DNA of 59,191 nt, taken from positions 1-59,191 of the IMG/VR virus record IMGVR_UViG_3300042889_001673; one strand, 5' to 3'. The translations under genes and the position numbers were made by a program. This document shows, piece after piece, positions 37,167 to 42,927 of this stretch (position 1 is the first letter of the stretch; every line of letters begins with the position of its first letter). The notes beneath the pieces are model-generated. The model saw only the letters and a list, made by a program, of their open reading frames with translations, was not told the origin of the DNA and made no database searches. Origin of the DNA: a virus.

Positions 37167-37445
37167 ATGGAAAGAATGATATCATTATTTGATTATTTAG
37201 GCTATGCAGCAGGAAATGAATTAGGACAAAACGTAGCTGACTATGCTAAAATTAGAAAAGTAAAATGTGGAATGCGTTCTGTATCTACTCTTAAATATAA
37301 AGGACCCGTTATGTTATATACTAAGGAATTTATAGATGAATATTTCGCAGTAGAAAAATTATTTAATGGTAAAGATTATACAGAGATTAATACCGAATTA
37401 ACAGAAGATAGTTTTAAAGCAGCAGCAGTAGAGTCAGTATATTAA
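37167..37445 (+). CDS. Small hypothetical protein in deazaguanine cluster
   Basis: The 92-residue protein lies 5 bases after dpdA and before queC. It begins MERMISLFDYLGYAAG and contains AKIRKVKCGMRSVS. I do not recognise the family. Proximity suggests co-expression with the modification genes. Confidence 0.55.
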   Translation: MERMISLFDYLGYAAGNELGQNVADYAKIRKVKCGMRSVSTLKYKGPVMLYTKEFIDEYFAVEKLFNGKDYTEINTELTEDSFKAAAVESVY

Positions 37446-37502
37446 TAAAGGTTTGCAACTCCATAACCTATAATACCGGAGTATACAATTTAATTATTTA
37501 AA

Positions 37503-38390
37503 ATGAAAAAACAAGCAGTATTAAGTTTATCTGGTGGAATGGATTCATCCACACTATTACTTCACCTATTAGCTGAAGGTTATCAGGTAACAGCATTAGG
37601 ATTCGACTACGGACAAAAACACAAAGTAGAATTAGAGCGTGCTACTGAATTAGTAGAGTATCTAAATACTAACAGATTAACACACACAGATCATGTTCCT
37701 GGAGGGTTTGTTCAAGCATTTCCTGTAGTAAAATTTCAAATCATCAAATTAGATGGCTTATCTCAACTATTAAACTCAGCTTTAGTAGAAGGTGGTGCTG
37801 ATGTGCCAGAAGGACACTACGAACAAGACAACATGAAAGAAACAGTTGTTCCTAATCGTAATAAAATATTCAGTTCATTAATTCAAGCAGTAGCATTATC
37901 ACTTGCAACAAAAAATATTGGTGATGATTGTACTATAGGACAAGAAGTAAAAATTGCATTAGGAATTCACGCTGGTGATCATGCTATTTATCCTGACTGC
38001 AGACAAGAATTTAGAGATGCAGATATGGAAGCATTTAAATTAGGTAACTGGGATAGTGAATTAGTATCATTCTATACTCCATACCTAGATACTGATAAAT
38101 TCGGTATATTACAAGATGGATTAGCAGCATGTAATAAATTAGGGCTTGACTTTGATGAAGTATATAAGCGCACAAACACATCTTATAAACCAATTAAATT
38201 ATCAAATGGTATATGGCTATCTGATTATAAATCAGCATCATCAGTAGAGCGTGTAGAAGCATTTATTAAATTAGGTAGACCAGACCCTGTACAATATGGT
38301 GAAATATTAAAAGGTAATGGAATAAGAATAGTGAAATGGGCAGAAGTAAGAGCAGCCGTAAAAGAAGTACTAGACGCACAAAAATCGTAA
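37503..38390 (+). CDS. queC: QueC-like 7-cyano-7-deazaguanine (preQ0) synthase
   Basis: This 295-residue ATP-dependent ligase would turn 7-carboxy-7-deazaguanine into preQ0. The N-terminal PP-loop is SLSGGMDSSTLLLHLL, followed by ALGFDYGQKH, and then by EQDNMKETVVPNRNKIF and HAGDHAIYPDCRQEF, both typical of QueC. The C-terminal zinc cluster of four Cys in E. coli QueC is absent: the matching segment reads SDYKSASSVERVEAF. The protein is longer than E. coli QueC (231). It is central to the preQ0 cluster. Confidence 0.88.
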   Translation: MKKQAVLSLSGGMDSSTLLLHLLAEGYQVTALGFDYGQKHKVELERATELVEYLNTNRLTHTDHVPGGFVQAFPVVKFQIIKLDGLSQLLNSALVEGGADVPEGHYEQDNMKETVVPNRNKIFSSLIQAVALSLATKNIGDDCTIGQEVKIALGIHAGDHAIYPDCRQEFRDADMEAFKLGNWDSELVSFYTPYLDTDKFGILQDGLAACNKLGLDFDEVYKRTNTSYKPIKLSNGIWLSDYKSASSVERVEAFIKLGRPDPVQYGEILKGNGIRIVKWAEVRAAVKEVLDAQKS

Positions 38391-38411
38391 ACAAAAATCA
38401 AATATACAGTT

Positions 38412-38642
38412 ATGAGTTATCAAACAAAAGTTCGTGCTAATTACATGAACAGAACAGCAAAGTTAGCCTTCTTTAAAGCCCGTAAACGCACAGGCGACGT
38501 TACTAAAGTAGCAGAAACAGTAGGTTATTCAATTAGTCACGTATCTAATACAATTAGTGGTACTAGGAGAATTAACAATACAATTGCAAATGCAATGTAT
38601 TCACTAACACGCAGACGCATCAAAAACAGTGAGTTAGCATAA
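38412..38642 (+). CDS. Small helix-turn-helix DNA-binding protein
   Basis: The 76-residue basic protein has a helix-turn-helix at residues ~28-60 (DVTKVAETVGYSISHVSNTI, then SGTRRINNTIANAM), like Xre-type or phage Cro-type regulators. It lies right after queC and is followed by a strong terminator, so it closes the queD-dpdA-queC message. It could regulate this cluster or host genes. The target is unknown. Confidence 0.65.
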   Translation: MSYQTKVRANYMNRTAKLAFFKARKRTGDVTKVAETVGYSISHVSNTISGTRRINNTIANAMYSLTRRRIKNSELA

Positions 38643-38656
38643 GCTAATCCATACCC

Positions 38657-38696
38657 AAGATCTCAGTTGCCCTGTAAGGCAATTGGGATCTTTTTT
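38657..38696 (+). terminator. Strong Rho-independent terminator
   Basis: AAGATCTCAGTTGCC pairs with GGCAATTGGGATCTT (15 bp with two G-U pairs, loop CTGTAA) and is followed by TTTTTT. It is the longest terminator stem in the window and separates queC-HTH from the next small genes. Confidence 0.88.
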
Positions 38697-38708
38697 AAAC
38701 TTAACATT

Positions 38709-38834
38709 ATGATAGAATTTATAGAACATACCTTAGGATTATGTGGAGAAAAACATTTTAGTATTGCAGCAGTAATATTGGATTGGCAAAACTTTAGCCC
38801 TATATTAAACTATATTAAATCATTATTCAAATAA
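38709..38834 (+). CDS. Very small hypothetical protein
   Basis: This 41-residue peptide (MIEFIEHTLGLCGEKHFSIA, then AVILDWQNFSPILNYIKSLFK) fills the gap after the terminator, four bases before the next ATG. A hydrophobic middle suggests a membrane-associated peptide. No known function. Confidence 0.5.
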   Translation: MIEFIEHTLGLCGEKHFSIAAVILDWQNFSPILNYIKSLFK

Positions 38835-38837
38835 AAC

Positions 38838-38996
38838 ATGGAGGACAAACATATGAAGTGTATTAAAAGTAATAAAACCGGAAACATCATCCGAGTAAGT
38901 AATCAACAAGCAGATCAAACTGTAGGTAGGGAATGGAAATTCGTATCTAAATCAGAATGGAAGAATAAAGATAAAGTTGAAAAAAGTAACGTATGA
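38838..38996 (+). CDS. Very small hypothetical protein
   Basis: This 52-residue basic peptide has an alternative start at ATG 38853, eight bases after a good GGAGG site (38840-38844). That would give 47 residues (MKCIKSNKTGNIIRVSNQQA). Its stop overlaps the next start (ATGA). The shorter form may be the true one. It contains a Trp-rich end (GREWKFVSKSEWKNKDK). No family recognised. Confidence 0.5.
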   Translation: MEDKHMKCIKSNKTGNIIRVSNQQADQTVGREWKFVSKSEWKNKDKVEKSNV

Positions 38997-39250
38997 GTTA
39001 TATAGTTAAGTTTATACTAGTAATGTTTGTTACGATAGTAGCAGATGTTTGTTGGACCTACTATTTTCTAAATGTAGAAGAACGTAAGCCAATGGCTGCA
39101 GGTATTTGGTCAGCACTTATTATAGTAGCGAGTGCTTTTATAACAACTAGCTATGTAGCAGATAGATCATTAGTACCAGCAGCAGTTCTAGGAGCATTTA
39201 TAGGAACTGCAGGTACAGTATATTATAAAAAGAAAAAAGAAAATAAATGA
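38993..39250 (+). CDS. Small three-helix membrane protein upstream of queE
   Basis: The 85-residue membrane protein has segments ~4-24 (IVKFILVMFVTIVADVCWTY), ~35-55 (MAAGIWSALIIVASAFITTS) and ~62-78 (PAAVLGAFIGTAGTVYY), then a basic tail (KKKKENK). The pattern recurs in small phage membrane proteins of unknown role. Its stop overlaps the queE start (ATGA), so it is co-translated with queE. A precursor transporter or holin-like role is possible but unproven. Confidence 0.6.
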   Translation: MSYIVKFILVMFVTIVADVCWTYYFLNVEERKPMAAGIWSALIIVASAFITTSYVADRSLVPAAVLGAFIGTAGTVYYKKKKENK

Positions 39251-40149
39251 GTAAAATAGAATCAAATAAGCTACTAATCAGTAGCGACTTCTATTCCGTC
39301 CAAGGAGAGGGAATAAGCAGTGGAATACCATCATACTTCGTTCGTTTAGGATTATGTAATCTAACTTGCGGTATGTCTAGACCATTCACTAATAACCTAT
39401 TAAAAGAAGCAGCATTAGCTGATGGTGAAATATTCAAAGGTGATTTAGAATTAGAAGGTAAAGCAACTTGGACTTGTGATAGTACATCTCAGTGGTTATG
39501 GAGAGGAGTAAATCAAGACTTTCAATATCTAATTGATCAATGGAAAGAACAAGGTATATATGATGATATTTTAAATGGTAATATCCATATCATTTGGACA
39601 GGTGGTGAACCAACAATTAAAGGACATCAAGTAGCTATTGCCGGTTTTATTAAATATTGGGCTAATTATGTAGAAGATAATAAAGAAGGAGATACAGAAG
39701 TTCATACATTTGATCGTGAAACAAATATGCATTCTATTCATTACAAACCAGTGAATTCATTTCATGAGATAGAAACAAATGGTACAAACTATATTGAAGA
39801 GTATTTATTCGGTAAACTAAATCAAATCAACTGTTCACCTAAGTTATCTAATTCAGGTATGACAGCTAAACAAAGAATAGTACCTGAAGCAATAGAGCGC
39901 ATTAAACAACATTCCAATTATCAATTTAAATTTGTAATCAGTAATGAAGAAGATGTTGAAGAATTATTTCGTGACTTTGTCGTACCATTTAGCATACCTC
40001 TTAAGAATGTAGTTTGTATGCCAGGACTAGATAGTCAAACCGACTTTCATGAGCGTACTCAATTCGTATTGGAAATGGCTAAAAAATATAAATTTAGAGG
40101 ATTAACAAGATTACACATCTCAGCTTGGGATAAAACACTAAACGTATAA
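39247..40149 (+). CDS. queE: QueE-like 7-carboxy-7-deazaguanine synthase (radical SAM)
   Basis: This 300-residue radical SAM enzyme would make 7-carboxy-7-deazaguanine from 6-carboxytetrahydropterin. N-terminal FYSVQGEGISSGIPSYFVRL and the SAM-binding IIWTGGEPT are typical of QueE. The cluster Cys are C37 and C41 (GLCNLTCG) and C77 (WTCDST). Normally C-x3-C-x2-C is contiguous, but here 35 residues separate the second and third Cys, as in some divergent QueE forms. The C-terminal FKFVISNEEDVEELF and the VCMPG segment fit the family. It ends in a repeated junction sequence. Confidence 0.85.
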   Translation: MSKIESNKLLISSDFYSVQGEGISSGIPSYFVRLGLCNLTCGMSRPFTNNLLKEAALADGEIFKGDLELEGKATWTCDSTSQWLWRGVNQDFQYLIDQWKEQGIYDDILNGNIHIIWTGGEPTIKGHQVAIAGFIKYWANYVEDNKEGDTEVHTFDRETNMHSIHYKPVNSFHEIETNGTNYIEEYLFGKLNQINCSPKLSNSGMTAKQRIVPEAIERIKQHSNYQFKFVISNEEDVEELFRDFVVPFSIPLKNVVCMPGLDSQTDFHERTQFVLEMAKKYKFRGLTRLHISAWDKTLNV

Positions 40150-40153
40150 TATG
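40132..40153 (+). repeat. Junction repeat, copy 1
   Basis: AAAACACTAAACGTATAATATG spans the end of queE and the start at 40151. The same sequence recurs at 40372 and 40604, each time across a gene junction. Confidence 0.8.
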
Positions 40154-40381
40154 AAAACACAAAAATTAGAGGTTACACCTCTTTACGATCCAAAAACACT
40201 TCAGCCTTCAAACTACATAGTTAGTAGAAAAGTTCCTGATACTTTACCATTGAATGAATTAATTGATCCTAATTACGGGAAACAATTTAATGCTATCTTT
40301 ATGGGAACTGAAGAGGAATGTTTAGAATTTGTTGAGAAATACGGCATTACAGATTCTTCAAACATTTTGGTAAAACATTAA
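40151..40381 (+). CDS. Small hypothetical protein bounded by junction repeats
   Basis: The 76-residue protein starts inside junction repeat 1 and ends inside repeat 2 (its stop TAA is part of ATTAAACG). It contains TPLYDPKTLQPSNYIVSRKV and a Glu-rich C-terminal part (TEEECLEFVEKYG). No family recognised. Being framed by identical repeats, it looks like a gene cassette. Confidence 0.55.
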   Translation: MKTQKLEVTPLYDPKTLQPSNYIVSRKVPDTLPLNELIDPNYGKQFNAIFMGTEEECLEFVEKYGITDSSNILVKH

Positions 40382-40393
40382 ACGTATAATATG
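40372..40393 (+). repeat. Junction repeat, copy 2
   Basis: AAAACATTAAACGTATAATATG differs from copy 1 at one position and holds the start of the gene at 40391. Confidence 0.8.
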
Positions 40394-40621
40394 ACACAAG
40401 AAGAATTAGATTATAGACGTAAAAGAGCAACTAAAGTAGCAGCAAAAGATATTATTGAGGAAGGTATAAATAGATATGTTAATGACGGTATTAGATTTGG
40501 ATTCTTTAGTGTTGATGATGATCCAAAACAAATAATAGCAAATGTTATTGACAGATTAATTGAATACGAAGAATATGAATGGGCAAGTGCATTAGAAAAA
40601 TATAAAACATTAAACGTATAA
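40391..40621 (+). CDS. Small hypothetical protein bounded by junction repeats
   Basis: The 76-residue helical acidic protein (EELDYRRKRATKVAAKDIIE, VIDRLIEYEEYEWASALEKY) ends KTLNV, the same four last residues (TLNV) as queE, because the junction repeat encodes both ends. No domain known. Confidence 0.55.
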   Translation: MTQEELDYRRKRATKVAAKDIIEEGINRYVNDGIRFGFFSVDDDPKQIIANVIDRLIEYEEYEWASALEKYKTLNV

Positions 40622-40623
40622 TG
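40604..40623 (+). repeat. Junction repeat, copy 3
   Basis: AAAACATTAAACGTATAATG is the same repeat lacking the last AT. It holds the start of the Tat-signal gene at 40621. Confidence 0.8.
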
Positions 40624-40848
40624 AATAATAGAAGAGATTTCTTAAAGATGTTTACTATGGCTTCAATAGCTGTAGTAGCACCTATTCCCAAAATATTATA
40701 TGCTCCTGAAAGATTAACTATACCTTTAATAACAGGTGATGGTGATATGATATATGGAGTAAATGGAGTAGAGCGAATGAGAATATATGCTAATGGAAAC
40801 GTTGGAATAGGTTGTATTAATCCTTCTTATGAACTTAAAATAAAATAA
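40621..40848 (+). CDS. Mini-protein with Tat signal fused to a tail-fibre repeat
   Basis: This 75-residue protein joins two unrelated parts. Residues 1-28 form a twin-arginine signal: NNRRDFLK (consensus RRxFLK), a hydrophobic stretch FTMASIAVVAP and a possible cleavage site ILYA. Residues ~46-75 (VNGVERMRIYANGNVGIG, then CINPSYELKIK) copy the ERMRITGxGNVGIGTTSPSASLHV repeat of the fibre gene at 1719. It would be exported by the host Tat system as a folded fibre fragment. It starts within junction repeat 3. A role in receptor masking or superinfection exclusion is speculation. Confidence 0.65.
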   Translation: MNNRRDFLKMFTMASIAVVAPIPKILYAPERLTIPLITGDGDMIYGVNGVERMRIYANGNVGIGCINPSYELKIK

Positions 40849-40849
40849 T

Positions 40850-41017
40850 ATGACGATCAATAAAGACGAACTATTTAAACTCTATATGGAGTGGGTCAAT
40901 AAAGTAACTGAAGAATGTGATTGGAAAACTTCATTTGGCCCAGAAGAGATCGTACATTCAATAGCAACAATATTAGAACAAAATCCCCAACTAATAAATA
41001 ATGAAGTTACTAACTAA
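40850..41017 (+). CDS. Very small hypothetical protein
   Basis: This 55-residue acidic helical protein (DELFKLYMEWVNKVTEECDW, FGPEEIVHSIATILEQNPQL) overlaps the folE start by 17 bases, so it is coupled to folE. No known family. Confidence 0.5.
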   Translation: MTINKDELFKLYMEWVNKVTEECDWKTSFGPEEIVHSIATILEQNPQLINNEVTN

Positions 41018-41633
41018 ATCAAACGGTAGTCTATCCCGTACACCAGAAGAAATAGAACAAATGATCAATAATGCTACAATAGCATACGCTAACTTCCTTA
41101 CAGCAGTTGGATTTGACTATACAGCAGATAGACAAACCGAAGATACACCTCGTCGTGTAGCTAAAGCATGGCTTAAGGACCTAATTGTAGGATCCGTAAC
41201 AAACGAACCAAACATCACTACATTCCCTAATGATGAAGGATATGATGGATTAGTAATCCAATCAGGTATTCCTATCACTAGTATGTGTGCACATCACAAC
41301 CTAGCATTTACTGGATTCGCTACAGTAGCATACGTTCCAGGTGAAAATGTAATCGGATTGTCAAAATTAAATCGTATCGTTGAGTGGTTCGCTCGCAGAC
41401 CACAAATGCAAGAATCATTAACACAACAAATACATGATTATCTTGCTAGCAAGATGGACTGTAAATCAGTAGCAGTAAGTATCGCTTGTAAACATACATG
41501 CTGCTCACATAGAGGTATTAAACACGCCTCAGTAATGTCAACAAATAAATTCAGTGGAGTATTTATGGAAAAAGATAATTTAATCCGTGAAGAATTACTA
41601 TCAGCAATTGAAATGAACGGAACTAAATTCTAA
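41001..41633 (+). CDS. folE: GTP cyclohydrolase I
   Basis: This 210-residue zinc enzyme opens the GTP ring to give dihydroneopterin triphosphate, the first step toward preQ0 (and folate). Zinc ligands C96, H98 or H99 (CAHH, normally CEHH) and C167/C168 (KHTCCSHRGI) are present. The signature VIGLSKLNRIVEWFARRPQMQESLTQQI is complete. With queD, queE and queC nearby, the phage can make preQ0 from the host GTP pool. A tRNA-only or folate role is less likely given dpdA. Confidence 0.93.
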   Translation: MKLLTKSNGSLSRTPEEIEQMINNATIAYANFLTAVGFDYTADRQTEDTPRRVAKAWLKDLIVGSVTNEPNITTFPNDEGYDGLVIQSGIPITSMCAHHNLAFTGFATVAYVPGENVIGLSKLNRIVEWFARRPQMQESLTQQIHDYLASKMDCKSVAVSIACKHTCCSHRGIKHASVMSTNKFSGVFMEKDNLIREELLSAIEMNGTKF

Positions 41634-41635
41634 TT

Positions 41636-42055
41636 ATGACAAAAAAATACTACAGCTGGGAAGAAATAGACGAATGTATGGAAATGTTATCTTTGGATAT
41701 TATGAAAAGTGGAGTTAACTTCAATAAAATATATGGTATACAAAGAGGCGGTTTAATTCCTGCAGTAATGTTATCTCATATACTAAATACTCCTATATCG
41801 GATATAATAGATTCCTATACACTAGTAGTAGATGATATTTGCGATACTGGAGAAACACTAAAATTCTATTCAGAACAAAAGTGTCCAACAGCTACTATCC
41901 ATTATAAACGCTCAGCAATCGTTGAACCTACGTTTTGGAGAGAAATAGCTGAAGAAGATATATGGTACTGTTACCCTTGGGAGAGAAAAGATTCAAAAAC
42001 AATTGCTGACTATAAAATATACAATGACACAAGAAGAAAAAGATTTAATACTTGA
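41636..42055 (+). CDS. Phosphoribosyltransferase
   Basis: This 139-residue type I PRTase has the PRPP-binding motif TLVVDDICDTGETL and the upstream RGG loop (YGIQRGGLIPAVMLSH). The terminal WYCYPWE segment resembles xanthine-guanine PRTases. It lies two bases after folE, so it may recycle guanine bases released by DpdA exchange into GMP, or act on a deazaguanine base. That link is inference. Ordinary purine salvage is the alternative. Confidence 0.78.
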   Translation: MTKKYYSWEEIDECMEMLSLDIMKSGVNFNKIYGIQRGGLIPAVMLSHILNTPISDIIDSYTLVVDDICDTGETLKFYSEQKCPTATIHYKRSAIVEPTFWREIAEEDIWYCYPWERKDSKTIADYKIYNDTRRKRFNT

Positions 42056-42158
42056 TATTGATTTTGAATGTGCTAAACTTGAAGATGTACTACACGGAGA
42101 GGAAGGTAAAGCAATAACATACATAAGAATATTAATATTAAACCTCTTAAAAAAATAA
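42024..42158 (+). CDS. Very small hypothetical protein
   Basis: This 44-residue acidic peptide (MTQEEKDLILDIDFECAKLE) overlaps the PRTase gene end by 32 bases and ends two bases before the next ATG. No function can be inferred. The start motif MTQEE matches that of the gene at 40391. Confidence 0.4.
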   Translation: MTQEEKDLILDIDFECAKLEDVLHGEEGKAITYIRILILNLLKK

Positions 42159-42160
42159 AT

Positions 42161-42322
42161 ATGCAACCTAAAGAATCAAAATCAAATAAACATTTCCAAA
42201 TCAGCCTAGTTAAATCAACTATACGGATATTAGCAGGAATAGCTCTAGTATTAGGTAATATTCCATTAGCTGGAGTAGCTTTAATAATAGCAGAAATATT
42301 AGGGATCGCTGAAGAACTATAA
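42161..42322 (+). CDS. Small membrane protein
   Basis: The 53-residue protein has a basic N-terminus (QPKESKSNKHFQISLVKS) and one hydrophobic segment of about 25 residues (RILAGIALVLGNIPLAGVAL, IIAEILG). It is probably an inner-membrane peptide. I see no holin- or lysis-specific motif. Confidence 0.5.
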   Translation: MQPKESKSNKHFQISLVKSTIRILAGIALVLGNIPLAGVALIIAEILGIAEEL

Positions 42323-42331
42323 AAATAAAAT

Positions 42332-42865
42332 ATGTTAAACGCAAAACAAATATTAGAAGAAGGATTATTACAATTAGAAACAGCACAAGGTAAGCCAGCA
42401 CAAGTTGGATACGATCTATCACTTAAAGCAGTAAGTAAAATTGGCTCTAGTATAGTTGTAGGAGGAACTTTTAATAAATATGCTAAAATCGGTAAAGTAT
42501 TAAAAGATAAAACTGAATTAACTACTTATATTCCAATTGAAACTATTAATCTAGATGGAGATAAGGGATGGTTACTATACGAAGGTGTATATGACATTAC
42601 ATTTCACGAAGGATGTAAAATACCAGAAAATCGAGTAGCATTCATTAAACAACGCTCATCTCTCTACCGCAATGGTGCTATAATCAATAGCCCTGTATTT
42701 GATCCCGGCTTTGAAACAGCAAATATGGGTACTATATTATACGTACATGAAACAATATTTATTGAAGAAAATGCACGTGTAGCACAGATATACTTCCACG
42801 AATGCAATGGCGCTGATCTATACAACGGACAGTGGCAAAACGATAAGCAACGTAGCTCACTATAA
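42332..42865 (+). CDS. dUTPase/dCTP deaminase-like protein
   Basis: This 177-residue trimeric dUTPase-fold protein has AQVGYDLSLKAV near residue 24, the QRSSLYRNG motif at 107-115 (the R-S-S signature of dCTP deaminases) and SPVFDPGFE (120-128). It either deaminates dCTP or hydrolyses dUTP to supply dTTP precursors and keep uracil out of DNA. I cannot choose between the two from sequence. It is followed by a terminator. Confidence 0.8.
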   Translation: MLNAKQILEEGLLQLETAQGKPAQVGYDLSLKAVSKIGSSIVVGGTFNKYAKIGKVLKDKTELTTYIPIETINLDGDKGWLLYEGVYDITFHEGCKIPENRVAFIKQRSSLYRNGAIINSPVFDPGFETANMGTILYVHETIFIEENARVAQIYFHECNGADLYNGQWQNDKQRSSL

Positions 42866-42870
42866 TATTA

Positions 42871-42900
42871 ATAGCTCCTCATATCGAGGGGCTATCTTTC
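42871..42900 (+). terminator. Terminator after dUTPase-like gene
   Basis: ATAGCTCCTC pairs with GAGGGGCTAT (10 bp with one G-U pair, loop ATATC), followed by TCTTTCTCTT. A promoter-like motif begins at once. Confidence 0.78.
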
Positions 42901-42902
42901 TC

Positions 42903-42914
42903 TTATATTTATAT
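42903..42914 (+). promoter_or_regulatory. TATTTAT promoter-like motif
   Basis: TTATATTTATAT follows the terminator and lies 15 bases before the fibre gene at 42928. Confidence 0.55.
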
Positions 42915-42927
42915 GTAAATAACATAG

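Noticed and set aside
37458-37482. Hairpin ACTCC/GGAGT before queC, considered as a preQ1 riboswitch
   Set aside because: Five base pairs with a 15-base loop, no A-rich tail or C-rich loop of the known preQ1 aptamers, and no terminator or masked start.
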